Assembly: GCA_018064565.1 (NCBI GenBank)
Contig: JAGHVA010000090.1
Span: 1-20,751, forward strand
Origin: Candidatus Colimorpha onthohippi
GTDB taxonomy: Bacteria > Bacteroidota > Bacteroidia > Bacteroidales > P3
Reading direction: 5' to 3'
Length of the DNA stretch: 20,751 nucleotides
In this document: one piece after another, positions 7,555 through 15,990 of the stretch
Layout of the letters: every line of letters starts with the position of its first letter
Numbering within the stretch: the first letter of the stretch is position 1
Notes under the pieces: model-generated
Told to the model about the DNA's origin: nothing
Seen by the model: only the letters and a program-made list of their open reading frames with translations
Database searches by the model: none
Program-made: the position numbers and the translations under genes

Positions 7555-9027
7555 TTATGACGGATTATCCGATGAATGCTGCTGAGGAGTTGTTGTTTTA
7601 TCTGCTTTTGCGCTATAAACATCCAAAGCAACGATGACGGCAGTAAATCCCCAGAATGGAACAGATAGTTTGTCTGTATCCAGAAAATTATTGAAAATAC
7701 CGTGGATATAATAGGTAGTCAGGCTGAGCGTAAATGCCAATGCCATATTAGCTATATTACGGTTGGCTGCCGTTTGATATACCCTTACACCTGTAATAAA
7801 AGTGAGAGCAAATAGGGCGAGTATCAAACCTGCTCCCACAACGCCCTGCTCTGTGAGCGGACCGATATATTCACTGTGTGCGTTGCCAAGATTGCCAGCA
7901 TTGGTGCTTATAGTGCTAAGCTGGTAACTGCGTTGGTAACTTGCATATAAGAATTGATAAGTCCCCGGTCCGCATCCCATAATAGGTTGTTCTTCCCACA
8001 GTCGTAGCGCCGATGCCCATCGGTTTAGCCGTTCCAAGTTGCTGGCGTCTGTGCTGATGTTAGAGATGGACTTTACTTGGTCGGCCAAATCATAGGACGA
8101 GTCTTGGTGATTCTTGCCCATCTTGTACAACACATCACTTTGGTATGCAAAAAACAACGATACACCGACTACCGCAATCAGTGCCATCCATCGCACCTTT
8201 ACGCCCATCTTGATTAGTACGAACACACCTACGACAGCAATAACGCTAATCCATGCAGCCCTACAATAAGAGAAGAACAGCCCCACCAATAGCAATACCA
8301 AGATAGTCAAACATAGGATGCGTTGCCAACCTCGACTACTACGGTTGAACAAAAAATAGTAGGTTGCAGGTAGCATAAGCGCAATCACGCACCCGTATGC
8401 TGTATGGTCGTTATAGAACGGTTTCATTACACGGTGAAGCGTTTGCAAATCGCTAAAATTACCCACTGTGCGGGCTGTGGTGATTACCACTACCGCAATC
8501 AGTCCGATAGCATAACACCAAAAAAACTGTTTGATTCGGGTTGTCTGTTGGAAGATTTGCGCTGCTGCGAAAAAAAACGGAATTACAAACCATAGTCGGG
8601 CTATCGTATATTTTGCAGATACCCACGGCAACTGAGAAGTGCATGATGTAATAATCATCCATCCTATAATAGCCAGCAGGGCAAGTGTTACAGGATGTCG
8701 TAGCAGTCGTGTATCATACTGTCGGGACGCAAGCGTCCGAAAAAGGAATACAGCACTGAAAACAATCATCATTGGCTCCACGGGCATAGACAGTTCCATC
8801 TCGGGGGTTACTGCCATGTTAATTGCAAAAGGCGTGAGTAGTGCCATACAGCACAACCCGTCTTCGAAACGCATTACAAACAGCAACAACACCAATCCTA
8901 CGAATGGAACCAACGACACATAGTACCAGTCGTGAGCCAAGCAAAAAGAGTTGATGGAGATGAATAGCGCCGTGAGGATTACGACCCAAATAAGCCTACA
9001 GCGATTGCTATTCCTCATTGTTACCAA
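7555..9027 (-). CDS. O-antigen ligase / Wzy polymerase family membrane protein
   Basis: 490 residues with about ten to twelve hydrophobic segments. Wzy_C/WaaL family proteins polymerise or transfer lipid-linked glycans on the periplasmic side of the inner membrane. Family signatures seen are SYCRAAWISV (253-262), with an Arg that is usually conserved, and, in the large periplasmic loop, PIMGCGPGTYQF (348-359) and GNAHSEYIGPLTEQGVVG (381-398) with H384. The Wzy/WaaL split cannot be made from sequence. Translation could start at 9027 or at Met4 (9018). Either overlaps the end of the upstream Wzz-like gene by 20 or 11 bp, indicating translational coupling. It is last in a five-gene run, and no glycosyltransferase genes are near it. 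Confidence 0.85.
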   Translation of the reverse strand: MVTMRNSNRCRLIWVVILTALFISINSFCLAHDWYYVSLVPFVGLVLLLFVMRFEDGLCCMALLTPFAINMAVTPEMELSMPVEPMMIVFSAVFLFRTLASRQYDTRLLRHPVTLALLAIIGWMIITSCTSQLPWVSAKYTIARLWFVIPFFFAAAQIFQQTTRIKQFFWCYAIGLIAVVVITTARTVGNFSDLQTLHRVMKPFYNDHTAYGCVIALMLPATYYFLFNRSSRGWQRILCLTILVLLLVGLFFSYCRAAWISVIAVVGVFVLIKMGVKVRWMALIAVVGVSLFFAYQSDVLYKMGKNHQDSSYDLADQVKSISNISTDASNLERLNRWASALRLWEEQPIMGCGPGTYQFLYASYQRSYQLSTISTNAGNLGNAHSEYIGPLTEQGVVGAGLILALFALTFITGVRVYQTAANRNIANMALAFTLSLTTYYIHGIFNNFLDTDKLSVPFWGFTAVIVALDVYSAKADKTTTPQQHSSDNPS

Positions 9028-9877
9028 TCTTGCAGAATATGAGTAGAAGCAGAATGGTCAAGACAAGTGCGCCTATACTACCCAACAACACAACTAATAT
9101 GCGTTTGGGCCATGCCTTTTTGTCAGCTGGGGTGGCGTGGTCAAGCCAAAACTTATAGCTTACCGAACTGTTGGCATCTACCTGTGTTTGCGATGCACGC
9201 GTCTGAAGGTCTGCCAACTTTTTGCTTTTATCCGCAATCAATTGGGCAGCGGCTTTGGGGTGTTCGCTCAACTGATTCTCTGTGGCAAAAAAATCGGATT
9301 CCATCTCTTTACACACTCCTTGCATCACATTGGCAGCGTCAACGGCACGTGCATGATGAATGTTGTGACACAATGTGTCATAGTATTCGGCAATATAATT
9401 GGCGATATCAGCAGCCCATATAGGGTCAGTGTCAAGGACACCGATCTCTACGCCCAAAAATTCGGTCCGTTTTACTGTAATATAGCCGTTATACATGTCC
9501 GCCAACTTGAATTTTTTGTGAGGATCGTCAGGCTTGATACCATAGTGTTCCATCAAATTGAAACGTTCGCATACGGCTTCGCGCATCGACTGCGAAGAGA
9601 GAATCTGGATGGCATATTCACAATCTCGCTCTATTCCATAATCCATGAAGTCCAAACTATAGTGGTAATCCATTATAGCTTTGGATATGCGGTTGCTGTT
9701 GGTTGGAAAAATCACAGCACTCGACTTGTATCGTGGTGTTATGAGCAGGGATACTACAACTGAAACAACAGCCGCTATCACAAATACAATAGTCAGCAAT
9801 TTCCACCAACGGGCAAAAAAAGCCTTGGTTATATCATGATTATACGTTGTCATAGCACTATCTTTATGATGGTTCAA
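9008..9877 (-). CDS. Wzz-like polysaccharide chain-length determinant protein
   Basis: 289 residues. Wzz/PCP proteins are inner-membrane proteins with two transmembrane helices and a long periplasmic coiled region; they set the modal length of O-antigen or capsule polymers. Here TM1 is about 27-46, followed by the typical TPRYKSSAVIFPT strand (47-59). A periplasmic helical part with basic and acidic stretches follows at 60-250, and TM2 is 259-284, preceded by PADKKAWPKR. No cytoplasmic BY-kinase domain follows, so it is a PCP1/PCP-3-like truncated form. ATG 9877 is used; Met9 at 9853 is a possible alternative. Its stop overlaps the Wzy/WaaL-like gene. The combination strongly suggests one polymer pathway. 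Confidence 0.85.
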   Translation of the reverse strand: MNHHKDSAMTTYNHDITKAFFARWWKLLTIVFVIAAVVSVVVSLLITPRYKSSAVIFPTNSNRISKAIMDYHYSLDFMDYGIERDCEYAIQILSSQSMREAVCERFNLMEHYGIKPDDPHKKFKLADMYNGYITVKRTEFLGVEIGVLDTDPIWAADIANYIAEYYDTLCHNIHHARAVDAANVMQGVCKEMESDFFATENQLSEHPKAAAQLIADKSKKLADLQTRASQTQVDANSSVSYKFWLDHATPADKKAWPKRILVVLLGSIGALVLTILLLLIFCKIGNNEE

Positions 9878-9932
9878 TTTTGTGTAAGGTTACTTGTCTA
9901 TTGTCCAATTTTCTGCAAGCCATTTGCGTTTT

Positions 9933-11249
9933 TTACCATGTGGTCCACTCATTCCGATCCGTTTTCTCAGTAGCTTGCAATACTGTTACAGCAGGAGAAT
10001 CTTTGGGTTTTGTGGTTGGTGTTGGACTGTCTAATCCTTTCTCTGGCCGTTTGCAATCGCTAACATTGTGTTGGATTTCGATTACTTGCTCTTGGGTAAT
10101 CGACTGGACAGGATGGTCAGTGAAAGTATTTTTCCAATAAGGGAAAGTCTCAGCAAGTTCTCCGCTGTAGTAGAAGTCAAATCCGATAGCTCCAAAGGTA
10201 TAAATCTTGTCATTCACAGTAATATGGCTACCGCCACACACAGGATCGTTTTTGGGGACTGATTGCGAAAATCCCACATTAAATAGTGTAAACAAGATGT
10301 CTGGACGGTTTTCGATATTATGACCAGCCCTGCGCCATTGCAACATGGTTTGGTGTAAAATACACCCTGTATAGAGATAGGAGTACAAATGGTTTCGATA
10401 ATCTACCAATCTCCGATAGCGTTCACTGCTTTGGTCGCCAGTCTCAAAATCGAGAAGATGCACATAGTCTTGACCCATGTAGTAAGGTGACGTGCTGTCG
10501 TAGAGGTTATTCTCTACCGCTATGGCTGTATGCTCTTTGATACCGTTGACACCATACGAGAACTGCGATTGAACAGAGAGTACTTTTAGTGGACCAAGAT
10601 ACTGCTTAAATATTTCACGTTTGCTGTTAAACAGCCTAATCTGTTCACCCACAAGGCAACCTACAATCAAACGAGGCTCTACGCCGCACAGTCGTCCCGC
10701 TTTATTGATTAGGGCACTATCTGCTCGAATAGCTTCTTTAAGCGACTCCCACTCAGGAGTATCCATCCATGGGATGACATTAGGCGAAGGTTTGGATGGC
10801 TTGCTGCGGAATGTGCGGAGCAATTTGTCAGCCAAACTTCGATACTCCTCATTATGGTCAATATACACTTCAGCGGCTGCCAGCATGCGGTTGGCAACTG
10901 CAGGATTTCCGCAGTGATTCATCGCATTTAGAATCAGGTGAGCATTGGTGGGGTAGTATTTACTGAAAGCCGCCAGCCGGATGTACTGCTCGTTCCACAA
11001 CATGTCCAACTGATCCGCTTTGAGTGTGTCGGTGTCAATTTGTTGCATCTGATCCACCGATATCAGGTAACGGTAGTTGCGGTCAACCGAGCCATTGTTG
11101 TTGGTCAGTCCCAGTTGAAATATTCCCCAAGCACCAACAATGGCTACTCCAGCCAATGCGAAAAGCCGGAGCAGCACATCGTATATTTTGAGATACCAGC
11201 GGCGATGTTGCCACCAGTTAGACAGCGTTAAGCCAAGTCTCGAAGCCAT
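9933..11249 (-). CDS. Membrane-anchored protein with possible lysozyme-like (SLT) domain
   Basis: 438 residues. A short cytoplasmic N-terminus and one transmembrane helix at about 28-47 put the rest in the periplasm. Residues 188-330 carry a pattern reminiscent of lytic transglycosylase folds. GVEPRLIVGCLVGEQIRLF (189-207) gives a candidate catalytic Glu202. SYGVNGIKEHTA (231-242) resembles the SxGxxQIxxxTA motif, and RPDILFTLFNVGF (315-327) resembles the laxxYNxG motif. The C-terminal 60 residues are Pro/Thr-rich and probably disordered. This is inference from motif spacing; no classical Pfam SLT match is claimed. It overlaps the end of nhaD by 22 bp and lies 55 bp before the Wzz-like gene. 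It may be a glycan-modifying partner of the polymer pathway. Confidence 0.65.
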   Translation of the reverse strand: MASRLGLTLSNWWQHRRWYLKIYDVLLRLFALAGVAIVGAWGIFQLGLTNNNGSVDRNYRYLISVDQMQQIDTDTLKADQLDMLWNEQYIRLAAFSKYYPTNAHLILNAMNHCGNPAVANRMLAAAEVYIDHNEEYRSLADKLLRTFRSKPSKPSPNVIPWMDTPEWESLKEAIRADSALINKAGRLCGVEPRLIVGCLVGEQIRLFNSKREIFKQYLGPLKVLSVQSQFSYGVNGIKEHTAIAVENNLYDSTSPYYMGQDYVHLLDFETGDQSSERYRRLVDYRNHLYSYLYTGCILHQTMLQWRRAGHNIENRPDILFTLFNVGFSQSVPKNDPVCGGSHITVNDKIYTFGAIGFDFYYSGELAETFPYWKNTFTDHPVQSITQEQVIEIQHNVSDCKRPEKGLDSPTPTTKPKDSPAVTVLQATEKTDRNEWTTW

Positions 11250-12598
11250 GCTATGTTTTCAAAAAGAGTTACATCCATCAAGATGAATACAATCGCTCCT
11301 GCTATATATCCAGCCAAGGCAAGCCATGAGATATTTTTGAGATACCAGATGAAATCTATCTTCTCCATTCCCATGACGGCTACTCCTGCCGCTGATCCAA
11401 TAATCAGAAGGCTTCCGCCAGTGCCAGCACAATAAGCCAAAAATTCCCAAAATGGGTGGTTGGTGGCGAACATCACCTCATCACCAGTGATCGGATACAT
11501 GCCCATTGACGCTGCTACCAGCGGCACGTTGTCAACTACAGAGGAGATGACTCCGATAAGCAAGTCTATGATAAAAAATCCAATAGGTTCGTCGCCAGCG
11601 TGAATGCCCATAAAGGTGTCGTTCAGGCTTTTGGAAAGTATGCCTAATGCACCGCAAGTCTCTAAGCAGGCCACAGCCATCAGTATGCCCAAGAAAAAGA
11701 GGATACTGGGTGTGTCTATCACTGTCAGAGTTTCCATAGCAGTAGGCATCTTCATCTCCTCTTTGGAATGTTTACGACTCAATATCTCAGTCAGCACCCA
11801 AAGCACTGCCACACCAAAAAGCATTCCCAAATAGGGAGGCAGATGGGTGATGGTCTTAAAGATGGGCACAAAAATCAAAAGACCTATGCCAACAAAGAAA
11901 ATCAAATTCTGGAATCGCTTGTCAATGCGGATACCGCCATCCACATGAGCCACTTCGCCAAAATCACCCTTCATGGCAGGTGTAGCGCAGATGATGACGA
12001 TAGGTACAACCATGCAGACAAATGAAGCGATAAATGTCTTAACCATGATATTGACCGTGGTTACCTGTCCCGCAATCCAAAGCATGATGGTTGTTACATC
12101 CCCGATAGGGCTCCATGCCCCACCAGCGTTAGCCGCCAAGATAACCATTCCTGCATATACCCAACGGTCTTTCTGTGTGGGGATAAGTTTGCGCAATAAA
12201 GCCACCATTACAATGGCTGTAGTCATATTGTCGAGTACAGCAGAAAGGAAAAATGTGATAATGCTGAGCGACCAAAGCAATTTGCGCTTGTTGCGGGTTT
12301 TGATGCGATCGGTGATAATGCTGAATCCTTGGTATTGATCCACCAGAGTAACGATAGTCATTGCACCGAGCAAAAAGAATACAATCTCAGCGGTACTACC
12401 CAGATGGTGCGTCAAAGCGTTTGTCCATGTCTCGCCTTCTGGCAGAAGCCCCGCAAAACTCTCATGAGCGAAAGCATATAATGTCCAGACCAATACTCCC
12501 AAAAGCAGGGCGGTGGCAGTTTTGTTTATTTTCAAAGGGTGCTCCAACGCAATACAAGCATACCCTACGATAAATGTTGCAACAATGGCTACTAACAT
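11228..12598 (-). CDS. nhaD: NhaD-type sodium/proton antiporter
   Basis: 456 residues of polytopic inner-membrane protein. NhaD proteins (ion transporter superfamily) exchange Na+ or Li+ for H+. The two inverted halves show paired DN motifs: SAVLDNMTTAIVMV around 119-132 (D123, N124) and SSVVDNVPLVAASMGMYP at 352-369 (D356, N357). Further hallmarks are ANAGGAWSPIGDVTTIMLW (156-174) and GTGGSLLIIGSAAGVAVMG (392-410). Length is normal. It starts 38 bp after the yidC stop and its 3' end overlaps the start of the lysozyme-like gene by 22 bp. The whole stretch is probably one transcript. Its link to polysaccharide genes is unexplained. Confidence 0.93.
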   Translation of the reverse strand: MLVAIVATFIVGYACIALEHPLKINKTATALLLGVLVWTLYAFAHESFAGLLPEGETWTNALTHHLGSTAEIVFFLLGAMTIVTLVDQYQGFSIITDRIKTRNKRKLLWSLSIITFFLSAVLDNMTTAIVMVALLRKLIPTQKDRWVYAGMVILAANAGGAWSPIGDVTTIMLWIAGQVTTVNIMVKTFIASFVCMVVPIVIICATPAMKGDFGEVAHVDGGIRIDKRFQNLIFFVGIGLLIFVPIFKTITHLPPYLGMLFGVAVLWVLTEILSRKHSKEEMKMPTAMETLTVIDTPSILFFLGILMAVACLETCGALGILSKSLNDTFMGIHAGDEPIGFFIIDLLIGVISSVVDNVPLVAASMGMYPITGDEVMFATNHPFWEFLAYCAGTGGSLLIIGSAAGVAVMGMEKIDFIWYLKNISWLALAGYIAGAIVFILMDVTLFENIAWLRDLA

Positions 12599-12636
12599 GT
12601 CTTAGTGATTGTTTTAGTTATTATTTAGATTGATGA

Positions 12637-14610
12637 TTATCTCCTTTGTTTTTGAGCTGCTTCTGCCTCTTTCATCATCTGTTCCATTCGTTTCTGAAAA
12701 TTGCTTTTTTTCTGTGGTTTGTTCGAATTTTTGATGTCGTAAGCTGCCATGCGAGCGCGTACTTTTTTCTCGCTGGTAAACTTGCGAATCAGTATCATCT
12801 GGAGCATCGTGATGCTGAGGGAGCAAAAATAATAGAGGTTGAGTGCGGCAGACTGGCTGTTGAACAAAAACAGCATCATAAACGGCATGAAATACATCAT
12901 AAATTTCATGCCTGGCATCTGAGCCTGACCTGCTGTCGCTTTCATAGTGTACCATGTGTAGAAAAACTGAACACCAAACATCAAGAGACAGAATAGCGAT
13001 ACATGGTCGCCGTATAGCGGGATGTTGAAGTTGAGGTTAAGTATAGAATCGTATGTCGAGAGGTCGTCGCACCATAGGAATGGTTTTTGACGCAACTCAA
13101 TTGAAGCAGGGTAAAATCGAAACATAGCCCAGATGATAGGCAATTGGATAAGCAAAGGAAGACAACCAGACAACGGATTATATCCAGCTTTTTTTTGCAG
13201 TTTGCTCATCTCCTGCTGTTTTTGCATCGCCTGCTCTGGCTTGGGATATTTCTTGTTAAGCAGATCCATCTCAGGCTTCAGGATTTTCATGATGGCACTG
13301 CCCTGATAGCTTTTGAATGTAAGTGGAAATAGTATCAGTCGAAGCAAGACCGTAAGGATGATTACAATAATACCGTAGTTCCAATCAAACTGCTCGAGAA
13401 AATTAAACACAGGAATAATAGCATAACGGCTAATCCATTGTGTGAGGAAGAATCCCCATCCAAGAGGAAGCATGCGCTCAAATCCTTTGTGCATGGCTCG
13501 CAAGTCGTGATAACGAGTAGGACCAAAGTAAAATTGCATTGGAATGATGCTGTTGCCACCATGATAGTCCAACCCTATGGTACTGTGCATGTCACAGAGG
13601 TAGTTTGGATTGTCATTAGTTGCATCGGTGCTGGTTTGGCAATCTGCATTGGTAAAAGCACTGTCACTCATCAAAATTGCGCAGAAAAACTGTTGTTTGT
13701 AGGCAATCCATTCTACAGCAGTCTTGACTTTCTCATCGTCATCGCGACCTTGCTTTAGATAATCAACATTATCGTTGGTTGGCTTGTAGTATATACTACT
13801 GTTTTGACGCTCTATGTCTTTGTTAGGATTTTTGCTGTTTTTCGAACTGCGATCCACCTTCTCCTGTCGGTTCATGCTGTTATGCCACGTCAAATCGAGA
13901 TAATCGTAATCGCGGACAATCCCATCAAGGTTGTGAAACAGCAATTCATAGCCTACGTTGTAGCTGCTGCCATGCAGTGTATATCGGAATTCGATACTAC
14001 GGTTATAATCAAAACCGTTGCTGTCGCTACTCACATAAGCAAAAAACGACACAACCGCCGAGTCACCGTCATCTAATTGTATCGTTGGAGTCGCTCCGTT
14101 GACAGGAGTGCCGTTGACAAAAGTCCGAAACACCAGGTCACGAGTTTCTACGATATGATTATCTTCGGTAGCAAGCGTAAGGTTGAGGTTGTCGTGGCTG
14201 GGCGTTATCAGTTGTAGCGGCATACTATCAAAAGTAGTATATTCGTTCAGGATCACATTGTCCACGCGGGCGCCTATATTACATAGGCTGACCTGCATCA
14301 AACTGTTTTGCAGTGTTACAGTTATGCTGTCGCCAATAGTACTTGCTGAAAATGATCCGAAATTGGCCCGTTTGGTGAGTTTCAACGAATCCAGCACACT
14401 ACTGTCGCCAATGGCAGCTAAGGAGTCGGCTTTATGGCGAGCTTCTTTCTGAGCCTCAACAGCAGCCACAGAGTCCATGTAAGCAGCTACCATACTATCG
14501 TGCTCGGCACGCATGCGAGCTTGCTCCTCTTTAGAGGGCGTCACCCACCACATATAGCCAATAAAAATACCAAAGATAAGTATAAGCCCGATAACCGATT
14601 GTTTGTTCAT
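12637..14610 (-). CDS. yidC: Membrane protein insertase YidC
   Basis: 657 residues. YidC inserts and folds inner-membrane proteins, alone or with SecYEG. The N-terminal TM (5-22) precedes a large periplasmic domain (about 80-370) typical of Gram-negative YidC. The 60KD_IMP core begins near 383, with the hydrophilic-groove Arg at R423 in TVLLRLILFPLTF (419-431). The cytoplasmic coiled loop spans 438-475, with NPLSGCLPLLIQLPIIW following at 477-493. The tail from about 620 is basic and helical, as expected for ribosome contact. Start 14610 gives the classic MNKQSVIG start. Upstream lies about 350 bp of non-coding sequence. It is the first gene of the five-gene run, with nhaD 38 bp downstream. 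Confidence 0.97.
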   Translation of the reverse strand: MNKQSVIGLILIFGIFIGYMWWVTPSKEEQARMRAEHDSMVAAYMDSVAAVEAQKEARHKADSLAAIGDSSVLDSLKLTKRANFGSFSASTIGDSITVTLQNSLMQVSLCNIGARVDNVILNEYTTFDSMPLQLITPSHDNLNLTLATEDNHIVETRDLVFRTFVNGTPVNGATPTIQLDDGDSAVVSFFAYVSSDSNGFDYNRSIEFRYTLHGSSYNVGYELLFHNLDGIVRDYDYLDLTWHNSMNRQEKVDRSSKNSKNPNKDIERQNSSIYYKPTNDNVDYLKQGRDDDEKVKTAVEWIAYKQQFFCAILMSDSAFTNADCQTSTDATNDNPNYLCDMHSTIGLDYHGGNSIIPMQFYFGPTRYHDLRAMHKGFERMLPLGWGFFLTQWISRYAIIPVFNFLEQFDWNYGIIVIILTVLLRLILFPLTFKSYQGSAIMKILKPEMDLLNKKYPKPEQAMQKQQEMSKLQKKAGYNPLSGCLPLLIQLPIIWAMFRFYPASIELRQKPFLWCDDLSTYDSILNLNFNIPLYGDHVSLFCLLMFGVQFFYTWYTMKATAGQAQMPGMKFMMYFMPFMMLFLFNSQSAALNLYYFCSLSITMLQMILIRKFTSEKKVRARMAAYDIKNSNKPQKKSNFQKRMEQMMKEAEAAQKQRR

Positions 14611-14714
14611 TTGCGTAAGAAATATCTATAAACTGCGTGCGAATGACGGCAATTTAGGGGTTAATAATATTTTACACATTCAATGCAACAACTTGAATGC
14701 CAAAGAGACTAATC

Positions 14715-14741
14715 GCAGTTCCGATCACGGAACGAAACTGC
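14715..14741. promoter_or_regulatory. Inverted-repeat region upstream of yidC
   Basis: GTTCCG (14718-14723) pairs with CGGAAC (14728-14733) around ATCA. An overlapping outer arrangement pairs GCAGTT (14715-14720) with AACTGC (14736-14741). Both cannot form completely at once. The GC-rich block stands out in an AT-rich leader. It could be an operator or a 5'-UTR structure about 105-130 bp upstream of the yidC start. No known riboswitch is recognised. Confidence 0.4.
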
Positions 14742-14748
14742 AAATTTA
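14741..14748 (-). promoter_or_regulatory. Candidate -7 box for the yidC run
   Basis: The minus strand reads TAAATTTG, a perfect TAnnTTTG match, about 130 bp upstream of the yidC start. No TTTG at proper -33 spacing is visible. It abuts the inverted repeat at 14715-14741, so that structure would lie at or just after the transcription start. The motif is short and could be chance. Confidence 0.3.
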
Positions 14749-14923
14749 ATGTTTAATTTTTGAAATACAGAAAAGATTTTTACTCAAAGGGATATATTTG
14801 CTATTTCTCGTTCTAATCAAATGCCATCGCTTTTCTATCAATTTTCAATACGCAGCTATGCTGACTCAAAAAAAAATATTATTTTTGCAACGTGGATGTG
14901 CATGAAGATATGATTGTTAAAGG
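14749..14923. other. AT-rich non-coding part of the 350-bp yidC/lipoprotein intergenic region
   Basis: No open frame with gene character, tRNA-like structure or strong hairpin is seen here. It contains A- and T-runs and a second TATTTTTG (14880-14887) on the plus strand, without a clear -33 partner. It separates divergent genes and presumably holds promoters for both. Confidence 0.5.
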
Positions 14924-14931
14924 TATATTTG
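14924..14931 (+). promoter_or_regulatory. Candidate -7 box for the small lipoprotein gene
   Basis: The sequence TATATTTG matches TAnnTTTG perfectly and lies 29 bp before the ATG at 14961, which would give a leader of about 20 nt. No good -33 TTTG is visible at usual spacing. If used, it also argues against translation starting at the in-frame ATG at 14892. Confidence 0.4.
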
Positions 14932-14960
14932 TACATTTTTTTGACATTGATATTTTGCTG

Positions 14961-15302
14961 ATGAGGAAATTGAATTTGCTAATAATCTTGTTTTCGCTTG
15001 TCTGTGTGCTTACTGTGATTGGTTGCAGCAGCGAGGAACAGTTGCCAGCCAAACGTGGTTACATATCGTTTGTAACAAGTGATGGGGGTGTGTTGAATAT
15101 TGCCATCGATGGGGCAGAATATCATATCAAGTCCATCTCAAAATCCGAATACAAAGCCAACAAGCATCCTGATATGACCCGCCCAACTCACATAGCGGCT
15201 CCCTCTGGTCGTCGTTGTGTAAAGGTTTGGAAAGGCGGCAAGGTCGTATATGATAAAAAGGTAATGGTAGTAAGCGGCAAGGCATGTTATATCAAACTAT
15301 AA
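14961..15302 (+). CDS. Small lipoprotein, possibly surface exposed
   Basis: 113 residues from the ATG at 14961; the in-frame ATG at 14892 would bury the signal peptide. MRKLNLLIIL followed by FSLVCVLTVIGC gives a type II signal peptide with lipobox V-I-G-C and lipidated Cys22. The residues directly after it are SSEEQ, acidic at +3 and +4, which resembles the lipoprotein export signal reported for Bacteroidota surface lipoproteins. The remainder is a compact beta-rich domain ending in VYDKKVMVVSGKACYIKL, reminiscent of small PEGA-like beta folds. No family was recognised. It precedes the nitroreductase by 69 bp; no terminator lies between, so co-transcription is possible. Confidence 0.75.
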   Translation: MRKLNLLIILFSLVCVLTVIGCSSEEQLPAKRGYISFVTSDGGVLNIAIDGAEYHIKSISKSEYKANKHPDMTRPTHIAAPSGRRCVKVWKGGKVVYDKKVMVVSGKACYIKL

Positions 15303-15371
15303 TACCATCTGCTTGCAAATAAACTATTGTGTACCGTTGTAATAAAGTGATAATCTGTAAAATCAGCTATT

Positions 15372-15920
15372 ATGAATCAAACATTAGAATGTATTCTATC
15401 GCGCCGAAGTGTAAAGAAATACGCTGACCGCCAAGTTCCTATAAGTCTTGTTGAAGAGATTGTGAAGGCTGGTACCTATGCCCCTTCGGGTATGAACAAG
15501 CAGTCGGCCATAATCTTGGCGGTAACCAATAAAGAGTTGCGAGACAGGTTGAGCCGCATTAACAGCGAAATTATCATGGGAAGGAAGCAACTTGACGGTG
15601 AGACGGTCAGCGACCCGTTTTACGGAGCTCCAGTGGTGCTGGTGGTATTGGCAAAGAAAGAGATACCAACACATCTGTATGATGGTTCGCTTGTAATGGA
15701 GAATATGATGATTGCTGCGCAAAGCCTCGGACTTGCGTCATGTTGGATTCACCGAGCTAAAGAGACATTTGAAACCGAAGAGGGTAAACAAATTCTTGCC
15801 TCATTGGGCATTTCTGATGACTATGAGGGTATCGGCAACTGTATTCTGGGCTACGCAGACTCAAACGCAGTAAAGCCACAAGCACCAAGAAAAAAAGACT
15901 ACGTGGTGTGGGTGAAATAA
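15372..15920 (+). CDS. Nitroreductase family flavoprotein
   Basis: 182 residues. Members are FMN-dependent, NAD(P)H-using reductases of nitroaromatics, quinones or flavins, usually cytosolic dimers. The FMN-phosphate contact is the N-terminal RRSVKKY (11-17). APSGMNKQ at 37-44 matches the second FMN-binding loop, and the C-terminal third holds GLASCWIHRA (120-129) and GNCILGYAD (155-163). The short length fits the small nitroreductase subgroup. The physiological substrate cannot be told. Its stop at 15918-15920 lies about 70 bp before the repeat array that follows the transposase gene on the other strand. Confidence 0.9.
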   Translation: MNQTLECILSRRSVKKYADRQVPISLVEEIVKAGTYAPSGMNKQSAIILAVTNKELRDRLSRINSEIIMGRKQLDGETVSDPFYGAPVVLVVLAKKEIPTHLYDGSLVMENMMIAAQSLGLASCWIHRAKETFETEEGKQILASLGISDDYEGIGNCILGYADSNAVKPQAPRKKDYVVWVK

Positions 15921-15990
15921 AAACGCTTGTTTTCCGCATAATTCGTTGAGTTTATCAATTACGCAGTCCAACCTTATTCCTACCTGAAAC

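Noticed and set aside
9137..9763. A 208-residue plus-strand frame opposite the Wzz-like gene
   Set aside because: It lies wholly antisense to a gene with TM topology and operon overlap, and shows no recognisable motif.
14892..14960. Upstream in-frame ATG of the lipoprotein gene as its start
   Set aside because: It would put 23 residues before a clear type II signal peptide and overlaps the candidate -7 box at 14924-14931.
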